25,473 bases of DNA from Atopobium sp. (GCA_015259105.1 JABZGZ010000008.1:1-25473); one strand, 5' to 3'; shown: positions 1 through 7,302, counted from the stretch's first letter. Translations and numbers: made by a program. Notes: a model not told the origin generated them from the letters alone.

Positions 1-612
1 CTTGTTTCTGTTCAGCAAAACGGTACCTATGCCTATTTCACGGTAAACGGTTTACCTGGTGGCGTATGGGTATACAAGTTGGGCACCAGCCGAGCAGCTC
101 AGATTTACACTCCAGATTCAGATCATCAGAACTACACCACCTCGTCGGTCATTGCAGACTTTGAGGGTAACCTTTATTACACCAATGACTCCGGCACGCT
201 TTTCTCGCTTATTAATCAGAAACCTTCTGGTGAGAATACCCAGCCATCTGGAGACATTTTTAGCAGGACAGATTCCACAGCTACAAACATGCCAGCTCAA
301 GATCCTTCATCTCCAGCTGCGCATGAAACTTCCTCGACCACCGCTGCGAGTGCTGGTGAGGAGGTTACAAAGGCTCCATCTGAGAACAAGACTGCAGATA
401 ACAACTCTGACGAGAAGCAGCTTCCACCTACTGAATACTCAAATAAGCAGGCTGCTGCCCCACAGCAGGTGTCCTCTGCACCTACCATTCCACTTCTGAG
501 TGTCTTTGGTTTCTTTGCTTCTGGCGCAGTTCTTGCAGTGTTTGTGGCGTTGCTTAAGAAAGAAACTGCTGCAATTCACCATGTTTCCAATGGCCGAGGC
601 CAGGTGAGATAG
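1..612 (+). CDS. C-terminal part of a membrane-anchored surface protein (beta-propeller-like)
   Basis: The reading frame is open from base 1 to the TAG at 610-612, so the start lies outside the window; about 203 residues are visible. The first ~70 residues have short strand-turn units such as NLYYTNDSGTLFSLI that resemble PQQ/YncE-type beta-propeller blades. A ~90-residue Ser/Thr/Pro/Glu/Ala-rich linker of low complexity follows, then one hydrophobic segment (IPLLSVFGFFASGAVLAVF) and a short basic tail, as expected for an extracellular domain tethered to the membrane by its C-terminus. No LPXTG motif is seen. The stop overlaps the GTG of the next gene by one base, so the two are co-translated. 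Sitting before DUF4430 and ECF genes it may be a surface receptor for the imported compound; that role is inference. The propeller call is tentative. Confidence 0.75.
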   Translation, partial: LVSVQQNGTYAYFTVNGLPGGVWVYKLGTSRAAQIYTPDSDHQNYTTSSVIADFEGNLYYTNDSGTLFSLINQKPSGENTQPSGDIFSRTDSTATNMPAQDPSSPAAHETSSTTAASAGEEVTKAPSENKTADNNSDEKQLPPTEYSNKQAAAPQQVSSAPTIPLLSVFGFFASGAVLAVFVALLKKETAAIHHVSNGRGQVR

Positions 613-1268
613 TGGTTAAGCTCACAAGAGAATCCAAAAGGATTCTCTATTTGGCAGCATCAATAGTGTCTCTTCTGTTCATGCTTTTCTTTGCATGGAC
701 ATTGATTCAGTATTTCTTTACACCCGCTTCAAGCACTTCTGCTCAAGAAGCTCCTACCGCACAAGGTCAGACAGTAGCGGGTGCTTCTGGCACGCAAACA
801 GATTCTCAGACGGCACAGACGCAAGGAAGTTCTGGTTCAGACGCTCAATCAAATGCTGATGCGTCTAAAACGCAGGATTCTTCTAATCAAAAAACGTCGG
901 AGCCTTCTAACTCTGGTAACTCAACAAACGCGGTAGCTGCTCCTCATAAAGAGAATGGCACGCTTTCTGTAAGTGTTACGGTTGACGGATCCGCTGCAAA
1001 GGGACCTTCATTTACCGTCAATCTCCAGGTGCAAGAAGGTACGTCAGTCTATGACGCGTTGCTTGCAAGTGGAGCCGGGGTAAATGCACGTAGCACGTCG
1101 TTTGGTATGTACGTTGCGGCTATTAATGGGCTTGCAGAGCGTGACCATGGTCCACAGAGCGGTTGGGTATATTCAGTTAACGGTGTTCAGCCTAACTACA
1201 CGTCAGATGCATATGTTCTGCATGATGGCGATTCGGTTGTTTGGACGTACGTTAACGCGGTGAACTAA
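612..1268 (+). CDS. Membrane-anchored DUF4430 (transcobalamin-C-like) protein
   Basis: This 218-residue protein starts with GTG overlapping the upstream TAG. Residues ~10-35 form a hydrophobic N-terminal anchor or uncleaved signal. Residues ~38-112 are a Ser/Gln/Asn/Thr-rich extracellular linker. Residues ~115-218 match DUF4430: a beta-rich domain with GTSVYDALLASG, then SGWVYSVNG and YVLHDGDSVVWTYV near the end. DUF4430 is related to the C-terminal domain of animal transcobalamin/intrinsic factor and often occurs on Gram-positive surface proteins. The gene overlaps the downstream EcfT-like gene (TAATG), so it probably delivers ligand to that transporter. A corrinoid ligand is a reasonable guess from family knowledge, but nothing in the sequence proves it. 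Confidence 0.85.
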   Translation: MVKLTRESKRILYLAASIVSLLFMLFFAWTLIQYFFTPASSTSAQEAPTAQGQTVAGASGTQTDSQTAQTQGSSGSDAQSNADASKTQDSSNQKTSEPSNSGNSTNAVAAPHKENGTLSVSVTVDGSAAKGPSFTVNLQVQEGTSVYDALLASGAGVNARSTSFGMYVAAINGLAERDHGPQSGWVYSVNGVQPNYTSDAYVLHDGDSVVWTYVNAVN

Positions 1269-2200
1269 TGAATTCTGCACGCACAAGTTTTTCTCGCCTG
1301 CATCCATTTGCTGCGATTGTGCTGTTTGGATGCGAGGTTGTGCTTGCTGCTTTTTCTTTTCAGCCGCTTTGTGCGCTGATTGCTTTTGTCGGTGCTGAGC
1401 TGTGCATAGTTCAGCTATTTGACATTAAGCATGCTGCTAAACAGCTTATTTGGTATGCCCCTATAATTGTATTGATGACAGTTATCAATCCGTTTTTCTC
1501 GGCATCTGGGTCTACTGTTTTCTATTCTTTTGGGCACACACAGCTGTACGCAGAGAGTTTTGCGTACGGAGCTACCTCGGGCCTGGTACTTGTAAGCACG
1601 TTGAGCTGGCTTGAGTGCTTGTTTGTGGTGGTGTCTCCGCTTGAGTTATTGCAGCGCTCAAGTGTGCGTTTTCCAGGACTGCAACTTGTCTTAAGCCTTT
1701 CTGTGCAGCTTATGCCTCAGTTGCTTTCTGACCTTACCGTGGCGCAACAAATTCAGTCGGCAAACACCGCAGCTCAAACGTGTCATTCTGCGACGCAGAA
1801 GCCTCGGCTAAGCCGTTTTCCAGGTCAACGCCGTTTTTTGAGTGCGAGAAAAGCTATTGTGCAGACAGCCAGCACAATCAACGCAGTGTGCATGAGTGCG
1901 CTGGAGAAGTCGATGGATACGTTTCAGTCCATTGTGTCTCGAGGCTGGGGGATGGCAGGACACAGGAGCAGATGGAGCGCTGAAGTGCTTGACGCCTATG
2001 ATACTGTGGCGTTACTGATATTTACTTTCTTAAGCGTTATAGCAGCGGTTTCTTTGTATATGCTGGTACAAGCTTGGCAGTTTTATCCTACTATGCCAGA
2101 GTTCCAGTTAAGTTTTTGGTATCTGGGCGTAGTGCTGTTTACCGTTTTACCAGCAATTTTTGTGCGTATTGATACTGTCTTATGGGAGCAGTCTGTATGA
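1268..2200 (+). CDS. ecfT: ECF transporter transmembrane (T) component
   Basis: A 310-residue, very hydrophobic protein with several membrane segments: ~15-50, ~58-78, ~90-120, and two at the C-terminus around 240-300. A cytoplasmic region (~165-235) carries SIVSRGWGMAG, which fits the short Ala/Ser-Arg-Gly coupling-helix motif of EcfT/CbiQ proteins through which they contact the ATPases. The start ATG shares bases with the preceding stop (TAATG), and the stop shares ATGA with the ATPase gene, so translation is coupled on both sides. In ECF systems the T protein joins the ATPase pair to a substrate-binding S protein. A second GTG frame of 67 codons inside it is a shadow. Family call is good; substrate unknown. 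Confidence 0.8.
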   Translation: MNSARTSFSRLHPFAAIVLFGCEVVLAAFSFQPLCALIAFVGAELCIVQLFDIKHAAKQLIWYAPIIVLMTVINPFFSASGSTVFYSFGHTQLYAESFAYGATSGLVLVSTLSWLECLFVVVSPLELLQRSSVRFPGLQLVLSLSVQLMPQLLSDLTVAQQIQSANTAAQTCHSATQKPRLSRFPGQRRFLSARKAIVQTASTINAVCMSALEKSMDTFQSIVSRGWGMAGHRSRWSAEVLDAYDTVALLIFTFLSVIAAVSLYMLVQAWQFYPTMPEFQLSFWYLGVVLFTVLPAIFVRIDTVLWEQSV

Positions 2201-3681
2201 GTGAGTACCCTTCCTACCAGCAGAATTTATCTACGTCTTCAACTAGGGAAGAAGTAATTCTTGCTATTCAGAATCTCTCGTTTGCCTATGCTCTAGCTCC
2301 AAACAGCAAAGTCATAGAGGATTTTTCCTGCAAAGTTTATGCAGGTCATATTAGCCTTTTGCTTGGACCAACTGGTTCAGGTAAGTCAACTATCTTGAGT
2401 CTCATTAAGCCCGAGATTGCGCCTCAGGGTAAACAAGGCGGTTCCATTATCGTTTGTGGACAAGAGGTTTCTACAATGACGCAGACACAGTCTGTGGATA
2501 CCATTGCTTTTGTGCCACAAGCCGCCTCGCGTGCACTTGTGTGCGAGACGCCTCTTAAAGAACTTGCTTTTGGCCTGGAAAATCGAGGTGTTTCTGAGAA
2601 AGAGATGCGCCGCCGTATTTTTGAGACGGTCAGTTTCTTTGGCATGGAGTCGCTTCTGCATAAACGTAACTGCGAACTTTCCGGGGGAGAACAGCAGCTG
2701 GTAGCCCTTGCCGCAGCGCTTGTCATGCGTCCAAAGCTACTTTTGCTGGATGAGCCAACCTCACAGCTGGATCCGTTTGCGCAGAAGAACTTCACCGCGC
2801 TCCTGGAGCGCGTTGCGCGTGAGCTCAACGTTGCCGTGCTTGTTGCCACCCACGACGTTGCCGCGTTTGAGCACCTCGCAGATACCCGCATCTGCCTCGA
2901 CAACGAGAAACCCGATGTACTCCAAGCAGACAGCTCTTCTCGCCAGGCGCTCTGTCCTGGCAGCTCCGCGTCCAACCAAGCATCCACCGCGGCCGACAAC
3001 TCTCCCGTGCTCGAGTTCAGCGCCGTGACGTTTGCGTATCCTCAGAGCGAGCAACTGGTGCTCAACAAGTGCTCACTTGAGGTCGCGGGGCGAGAAATTC
3101 GTGCGCTTGTAGGCGGTAACGGCTCAGGTAAGTCAACGCTGCTAAAGCTTGCAGCAGGTATTCTTCGTCCAAGAAGGGGCTGCGTCTACAACCAGCTCCA
3201 ACAGTCCCAGGGGTATATTCCGCAAAATCCTGAGCTGCTCTTTACCTGCCAAAGTGTGGGCGAGGAACTTGCCCAGTGGCAGCAGAGTGGCGCCTATTCT
3301 GACCAGGACATTCAAGACCTTCTGAAAGCTTCAGGACTTCTTGCTCGTACAACATATCAGAAGCTTATGTCTTCTCATCCATACGACTTGTCTGGCGGAC
3401 AGCAGCAACTTTTGGCGCTGGTAAAAGTGATGCTCACAAAGGCGCGTCTGCTCATTCTTGACGAGCCTACAAAGGGTTTAGATGCTCCGACCAAAGAAGC
3501 CGTTATCAACCTGCTCTCTTACGCACAAGCAGAAGGCACGACCATACTAGTAGCAACGCACGACATGCAGTTGATATCGCGCGTTGCTGATAATGTTTCT
3601 CTAGTTTTTGATGGCCAGATTTCTCTGACAGAGCCAACTTCAGAGTTCTTTGCAAACTCGTGGGTGTGGTCGGCGGAATAG
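2197..3681 (+). CDS. ECF transporter fused double ABC ATPase (A-A')
   Basis: A 494-residue protein with two complete ABC domains in tandem. Domain 1 has Walker A GPTGSGKST (~57-65), signature LSGGEQQ, Walker B LLLLDEPTSQLD and an H-loop VATHD. Domain 2 has Walker A GGNGSGKST (~306-314), signature LSGGQQQ, Walker B LLILDEPTKGLD and a second VATHD. Both sites look intact. A Ser/Ala-rich linker (~245-270) joins them. ECF modules use two ATPases, usually separate genes; here they are fused. The start at 2197 is chosen over an in-frame ATG at 2182 because GGGAG at 2184-2188 lies 8 bases before it and because it forms the ATGA overlap with the T-component stop. It powers import by the T protein; the S protein is probably the gene at 4310. 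Confidence 0.93.
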   Translation: MSEYPSYQQNLSTSSTREEVILAIQNLSFAYALAPNSKVIEDFSCKVYAGHISLLLGPTGSGKSTILSLIKPEIAPQGKQGGSIIVCGQEVSTMTQTQSVDTIAFVPQAASRALVCETPLKELAFGLENRGVSEKEMRRRIFETVSFFGMESLLHKRNCELSGGEQQLVALAAALVMRPKLLLLDEPTSQLDPFAQKNFTALLERVARELNVAVLVATHDVAAFEHLADTRICLDNEKPDVLQADSSSRQALCPGSSASNQASTAADNSPVLEFSAVTFAYPQSEQLVLNKCSLEVAGREIRALVGGNGSGKSTLLKLAAGILRPRRGCVYNQLQQSQGYIPQNPELLFTCQSVGEELAQWQQSGAYSDQDIQDLLKASGLLARTTYQKLMSSHPYDLSGGQQQLLALVKVMLTKARLLILDEPTKGLDAPTKEAVINLLSYAQAEGTTILVATHDMQLISRVADNVSLVFDGQISLTEPTSEFFANSWVWSAE

Positions 3682-3682
3682 A

Positions 3683-3736
3683 CGGCTAGGACTCCGTCAG
3701 CGGTTAGAACCCCGACAGCGGCTAAAACTTGCCCGG
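3683..3736. repeat. Degenerate 18-bp tandem repeat, about three units
   Basis: Units at 3683-3700, 3701-3718 and 3719-3736 each begin CGGYTA. Units 1 and 2 agree at 14 of 18 positions; unit 3 fits over its first half only. It lies between the convergent ATPase gene and the minus-strand gene. Unit 1 can also fold a small GACGG/CCGTC hairpin, but no T-run follows, so it is not called a terminator. Confidence 0.45.
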
Positions 3737-3755
3737 TGCTTGGAGCCGCAGGCGT

Positions 3756-4217
3756 CTAGAACCTTAAGAAAGGCTCCTCATCCTGGCCAAGCTCCTCAAG
3801 AAGCTCATCGTCAAGATCATTGATGTCGCCAAACTCCTCGTGCTCATGCTCCTCTTCATCTTCCTCATGATCGTGAGAATGCTCATTGAAGCCGTAGGCA
3901 TTGGCCGTCTCGTCATCAAACTCAAGTGTTGGAAGAGCGCTGGTGATGCTGCATAGGCCAACTCCTGCAGGCATAATCTTTTGCCACTGAGCAATCAGAG
4001 GAGTGGTTGGAACTTCTCCCAACTCAACAATGGAATCCAAGAAAATCTCTTTTGCACCATCAAGCAGGTCAGATGTCTTTGCAACCTCAATAAGGTGCTC
4101 CGAGAAAAGCTCAAGTGCATGATCTGTGGAGTCTGCCTCAACAATGCAAGGCATAAGGCAGTAGTTGTCAGTAGAATCAAGCTCGTCGTTATAACTAAAG
4201 TTTCCCAGATAGATCAT
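3756..4217 (-). CDS. Small protein of unknown function with acidic/His-rich tail
   Basis: I do not recognise a named family. The protein is 153 residues from the ATG at 4217, which has a strong AAGGAGGT just upstream; an ATG 24 bases further out (4241) lacks such a site and would put the Shine-Dalgarno inside the gene. Residues 1-110 look like a compact soluble alpha/beta domain with no membrane segment. The last ~45 residues are dominated by Glu and Asp, with a His cluster (HSHDHEEDEEEHEHEE), resembling metal-binding tails. It stands convergent to the ECF ATPase gene and divergent from the S-component gene, inside what may be one transport locus. A role in metal binding or sensing is inference from composition. 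Confidence 0.8.
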   Translation of the reverse strand: MIYLGNFSYNDELDSTDNYCLMPCIVEADSTDHALELFSEHLIEVAKTSDLLDGAKEIFLDSIVELGEVPTTPLIAQWQKIMPAGVGLCSITSALPTLEFDDETANAYGFNEHSHDHEEDEEEHEHEEFGDINDLDDELLEELGQDEEPFLRF

Positions 4218-4309
4218 GAGACCTCCTTGTTGTAGTTTCAAATCATCTTATGCCAAAATAAGACAGACCTTCTCGATATTTTTATTTTGACGGTAAGCGT
4301 GAGGTTCTC

Positions 4310-5071
4310 GTGGGTAATCGGCACACGTTATCAATTTTTCTAGAGGTTGTAGCACTCTTTGCTACACCTATTATTCTTGCTGTTGAAATGATATATTTTC
4401 CCGATTTTACCGCGGTATCTTCACTAATTTTAGCAATCATTTCAGTTGCATTATTTATGTTAAGTTTTGAGACCCAAAAGCCTTCAGTTTCCAAATTGGT
4501 ACCCACGGCCGTCTTTAGTGCCTTGGGAGCCGCGGGAAGAATTGCTTTTGCGCCACTCGCATACGTAAAGCCAGTATCAGCAGTTGCCATCTTTGCTGGA
4601 GCGTTTCTCGGAAGACACGCGGGCTTTCTGGTAGGTGCGCTATCTGCGCTTCTCTCTAACGTTTTCTTTGGCCAAGGTTCGTGGACTCCGTGGCAGATGT
4701 ATGCGTGGGGACTTGTTGGCTACTTGGGCGGTCTTCTTGCTACTTTCACCTCAGCTCATTCTGCAGCCGCTGGTCATGAAGCCCTTTCACAAGGCGAGAA
4801 ACCCCACAAACTTCCACCTTTCCTGCTTATGGCCTGGGCGTTTATCTCCGGACCATTCTTTGGCTTGGTAATGAACGTGTACTTTGTTATTGGATTTGTG
4901 CATCCTTTAACCCTCGAATCCGCTCTTCTCGCGTTCGCAGCTTCTATTCCGCTTGATCTTACGCATGGAGTGGCAACGCTCATTTTCTTGATTTTGTTAT
5001 GGCTCCCGTGGCAAACATCCGTTAGCCGAATCCTCACAAAATACAATCTCACTGGTAGGAGCTTTAGATAA
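4310..5071 (+). CDS. ECF transporter substrate-binding (S) component-like membrane protein
   Basis: A 253-residue protein with about six membrane segments and short loops. The core (~62-150) has LVPTAVFSALGAAGR, a stretch ending GAFLGRHAGFLVGALSALLSN, and PWQMYAWGLVGYLGGLL, the Gly/Ala-rich helix pattern of ECF S components of the vitamin type. It has extra N-terminal helices (~8-58) compared with ~180-residue S proteins such as RibU. The start is a GTG preceded by GTGAGG. It lies 628 bp after the ATPase gene, separated by a minus-strand gene, yet is the only S-like protein in view. With DUF4430 beside the T/A genes, a corrinoid or other vitamin is a plausible substrate; the sequence alone does not decide it. 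Confidence 0.75.
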   Translation: MGNRHTLSIFLEVVALFATPIILAVEMIYFPDFTAVSSLILAIISVALFMLSFETQKPSVSKLVPTAVFSALGAAGRIAFAPLAYVKPVSAVAIFAGAFLGRHAGFLVGALSALLSNVFFGQGSWTPWQMYAWGLVGYLGGLLATFTSAHSAAAGHEALSQGEKPHKLPPFLLMAWAFISGPFFGLVMNVYFVIGFVHPLTLESALLAFAASIPLDLTHGVATLIFLILLWLPWQTSVSRILTKYNLTGRSFR

Positions 5072-5141
5072 ACCAACTTTTGCCGTCTGCCTAAAATACC
5101 TTTCATTTTGCAGCCATTGATCTAGACTTAATCCACTGTCA

Positions 5142-5160
5142 GCCCCCAGATTCTGGGGGT
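5142..5160 (+). promoter_or_regulatory. Hairpin enclosing the comF ribosome-binding site
   Basis: CCCCCAG (5143-5149) and CTGGGGG (5153-5159) form a perfect 7-bp GC-rich stem with a 3-base loop, extendable by one G-U pair. The GGGGG of the right arm is the only Shine-Dalgarno candidate for the ATG at 5165. The fold would hide it. No U-run follows, so a terminator is unlikely. Confidence 0.55.
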
Positions 5161-5164
5161 AAAA

Positions 5165-5914
5165 ATGCCACCTACATCTATCTTTGCTGCAACGGCTAAC
5201 TCAACGCTTGAGCTGCTTGCTCCTACGCGCTGTGTCGTGTGCGAGAAACCCGGTCAGCTCCTCTGTGATGAGTGTCGGGAAAAGCTGCCGTGGATCTCTC
5301 AGCAATGGGCGTGTCCTAATTGCGGCGCTCCGTATGGAAAGCTTGTCTGTTCAGAGTGCGCTGATAAAAAGAAACGTCCCGTTCAGTGGGAGAGTAGGGC
5401 AGTTATCTGTGCCATGGGATTTAAAGGCCCTCCTGCACGGTTGATTTTGACGCTCAAAGACGGTCATGAGCTTCGTCTGGCGCCGGTAATTGCCGCAGCT
5501 ATTTTGTGTGCGCTTGAAGAAGCTTCAGCATGGAGTGCTCGTGATGGCACTTCTCGCTTTGATAGTTCAAAAATTGATGGCGTTTGCTTTATTCCGGCAA
5601 CTGCAGAGGCATACGCGCGCAGAGGCTTTGATCATATGGAGCTGGTAGCTCAATCGTTTTGTCAGCTTACAGGTCTGCCTTTGTATGACGTGCTTATACG
5701 TCCACATGCAAAGGACCAAAGAACGCTCTCATCCGCTCAAAGACAAATCAATTTGAAAGGAAGTATTGCTTGTACCGTACCAGTTAACCAATCAAATATT
5801 TTACTTTTAGATGATGTAGTAACAACTGGAGCATCAATTAGAGAAGCCACAAGAGTACTTTGTGCCGCAGGCGTGCAATCTGTTACCGTAGGCGCATTAG
5901 CTCGCGTATGGTGA
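5165..5914 (+). CDS. comF: ComF family phosphoribosyltransferase-like protein
   Basis: A 249-residue protein of usual ComF/ComFC length. Two zinc-ribbon-like Cys clusters occupy the N-terminus: C23-x2-C26 with C34-x2-C37, and C50-x2-C53 with C62-x2-C65. The phosphoribosyltransferase fold follows, with ARRGFDH near 155-161 and the PRPP-binding loop LLLDDVVTTGAS near 214-225. ComFC is needed for DNA uptake in naturally competent Gram-positives and Gram-negatives, probably in single-strand DNA handling behind the pore; its chemical reaction is unsettled. No other competence gene is in the window. The start lies right after a hairpin that covers its ribosome-binding site. A structured RNA gene begins about 35 bases after the stop, matching the comFC-RNA-raiA order known from other Gram-positives. 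Confidence 0.92.
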   Translation: MPPTSIFAATANSTLELLAPTRCVVCEKPGQLLCDECREKLPWISQQWACPNCGAPYGKLVCSECADKKKRPVQWESRAVICAMGFKGPPARLILTLKDGHELRLAPVIAAAILCALEEASAWSARDGTSRFDSSKIDGVCFIPATAEAYARRGFDHMELVAQSFCQLTGLPLYDVLIRPHAKDQRTLSSAQRQINLKGSIACTVPVNQSNILLLDDVVTTGASIREATRVLCAAGVQSVTVGALARVW

Positions 5915-5936
5915 GTTACCTATGGTTGCAAACGGC

Positions 5937-5942
5937 TATACT
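5937..5942 (+). promoter_or_regulatory. -10 element of the structured RNA gene
   Basis: TATACT matches the -10 consensus at 5 of 6 positions. A weak -35 (TTACCT, 5916-5921, spacer 15) is the best upstream partner. Transcription would begin near 5949, exactly where the closing helix of the RNA starts, which supports both calls. Confidence 0.5.
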
Positions 5943-5948
5943 TGATAA

Positions 5949-6205
5949 GTCTTTTCAGGTCTGTGGTTGCGAAGTTCTCCGTGAGCTTTTAGTCCATGAC
6001 AGACGAGGTCAAAGGGATCCACGTAAGTTTACGTGTGCGCACGTAAACGATCATGGCTCGTCCTAGAAGTAAGCCATACCGCCTGTTATATCAATGAGAC
6101 AAAGGGTCTCGCAGGCGAGAGAACTAGTAGTGGAGTTGCTGCGGCAGCAAAGCAAACGTTCCAGTATGCGAGTGTGGGGTCAAATACCAGGTCAGCTGAA
6201 AAGAC
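5949..6205 (+). ncRNA. Structured RNA, candidate raiA-motif ncRNA
   Basis: This fills the 315-bp gap between comF and the next gene. A perfect 10-bp helix pairs the ends: GTCTTTTCAG (5949-5958) with CTGAAAAGAC (6196-6205). Inside are further helices: 5959-5964 with 5999-6004; an arm built from GACGAG/CTCGTC (6002-6007/6057-6062, sharing three bases with the previous helix), GATC/GATC (6016-6019/6049-6052) and a perfect 9-bp hairpin (6027-6035/6040-6048); CGCCTG/CAGGCG (6080-6085/6112-6117) enclosing GAGAC/GTCTC (6096-6100/6106-6110); and TTGCTG/CAGCAA (6136-6141/6145-6150). The raiA-motif RNA of Bacillota and Actinomycetota typically lies between comFC and raiA; here comF is directly upstream and hpf/raiA is the second gene downstream. 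No U-rich terminator follows, so it may be processed from a longer transcript. Identity with the Rfam family was not tested. Confidence 0.75.
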
Positions 6206-6229
6206 ACCTGTATAGAAGAAGGAGTTCTG

Positions 6230-7165
6230 ATGACGCGCGTTAAAAGCTCTCTTAAGGTGTTACTTCTTATAGCACTTGCTGTTGTTTTAACAGGATGCTC
6301 CATTGGTCCCATCAACATTGATCTGGATAAATGGTTCCACGTCAAGTCAGTGCAAGAGGCAATTCAAGAGAAGCGAGAAGCCCGTCAGCAGAAGATTCCT
6401 GATTCCTCACTGCACACAGCTGGCACTTTGACCGTAGGCCTACGTACTCAGTCAGTAACAGCTCCAATGGTTGTGGCCTCAGAAGCTGGAACATTGCAGG
6501 GAATTGACGTTGAAATAGCTTCTGCAATTGCAGATCAGCTAGGCGTAGACGTTAAGTTTGTATCAGTTAACGGACCAGTAGATGGCCTACAAGCAGGCTG
6601 CGACATTGTCATGGATGTCAGAAGTGGTGAAGACTCAACAAGTACGCTCATTTCTGGTTATGCTGAGTATGCAACAGCTCTTTTCCATAAGGGTTCAGAG
6701 ACAAACATTTCCGCTGATAGTTTGAGTGGAAAATCAGTTGGCGTTCAAACGGGTTCTTTGTCTGAGCGCGCAATGGGTCAGGTACTCACAGGCATGTCTG
6801 TTCAGGGTTTTTCTAACCTAAATGATGCTTTTGAAGCACTTGAAAATGGTTCCATCGATTATGTGGCCTGTGATGCATATGCCGGTGCCTATTTGGCAGC
6901 AAACAAAGATATTTCTATGGTTGGTGTCGTTGACGTTCCATCCACGATTGGTATTTCTGTTGCAACTAGTAACAAAGCTCTCGCTACACAAATTCAGCAA
7001 GCTCTTTCAGCTATTCAATCTAACGGTGTCGAGGGAGTTATTAGAAACAAGTGGATTGGCACCTTGCCACACCTCTCAACTACCAATAAGATTTCCGGTC
7101 TTGTGGAAGTTTCTACGCAATCTACCAGCGCTGATTCTGCCACATCTTCCTCTGAGCAAAATTAA
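6230..7165 (+). CDS. Solute-binding lipoprotein, amino-acid ABC transporter family 3 type
   Basis: A 311-residue protein with a lipoprotein signal: basic MTRVKSSLK, a hydrophobic run, and lipobox LTGC with the acylated Cys at 23. Residues ~62-275 fit the two-lobed SBP_bac_3 fold: GTLTVGLRT at its start, GIDVEIASAIADQLG typical of lobe 1, the hinge-type motif SGKSVGVQTGS, and ending VIRNKWIG. The C-terminus is a Ser/Thr tail. The start has AAGGAG five bases upstream. No permease or ATPase gene is adjacent, so it either shares a transporter encoded elsewhere or acts as a sensor. It separates the structured RNA from hpf, and with no terminator in between it may be transcribed behind the RNA. Substrate unknown. 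Confidence 0.85.
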   Translation: MTRVKSSLKVLLLIALAVVLTGCSIGPINIDLDKWFHVKSVQEAIQEKREARQQKIPDSSLHTAGTLTVGLRTQSVTAPMVVASEAGTLQGIDVEIASAIADQLGVDVKFVSVNGPVDGLQAGCDIVMDVRSGEDSTSTLISGYAEYATALFHKGSETNISADSLSGKSVGVQTGSLSERAMGQVLTGMSVQGFSNLNDAFEALENGSIDYVACDAYAGAYLAANKDISMVGVVDVPSTIGISVATSNKALATQIQQALSAIQSNGVEGVIRNKWIGTLPHLSTTNKISGLVEVSTQSTSADSATSSSEQN

Positions 7166-7227
7166 TCGCACATAAAGAGAAATAGTCTCTAACCGTTTAC
7201 CGCTCAATTCAACTTTTTATGGAATGA

Positions 7228-7279
7228 TTGGTCGACAAATGGGTATTGTTGTTATACAGACATCAGTTAGAAGATGTCT
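7228..7279 (+). promoter_or_regulatory. Candidate hpf promoter with a perfect dyad at the start site
   Basis: TTGGTC (7228-7233) and TTATAC (7252-7257) form a -35/-10 pair with an 18-bp spacer. Directly after, AGACATC (7258-7264) and GATGTCT (7273-7279) are a perfect inverted repeat with 8 bases between. It could be an operator over the start site or an mRNA hairpin 5' of hpf. Confidence 0.4.
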
Positions 7280-7302
7280 CGTGTATCCGATAGGAGGCTC
7301 CC

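Noticed and set aside
2424..2999. 191-codon minus-strand reading frame within the ATPase gene
   Set aside because: Shadow of a conserved double ABC protein; Ser/Arg-rich with no fold pattern.
4285..4295. TTGACG as -35 of the S-component gene
   Set aside because: It is only about 20 bases before the GTG, leaving no room for a -10 and leader.
5949..6205. SRP RNA, tmRNA or RNase P RNA as identity of the structured RNA
   Set aside because: The GGAAGCAGC-type SRP core, tRNA-like ends with tag frame, and GAGGAAAGUCC of RNase P are all missing.
6033..6215. A 60-codon GTG reading frame inside the comF-lipoprotein gap
   Set aside because: It begins within the 9-bp RNA hairpin, has no ribosome site, and its sequence is explained by the RNA helices.
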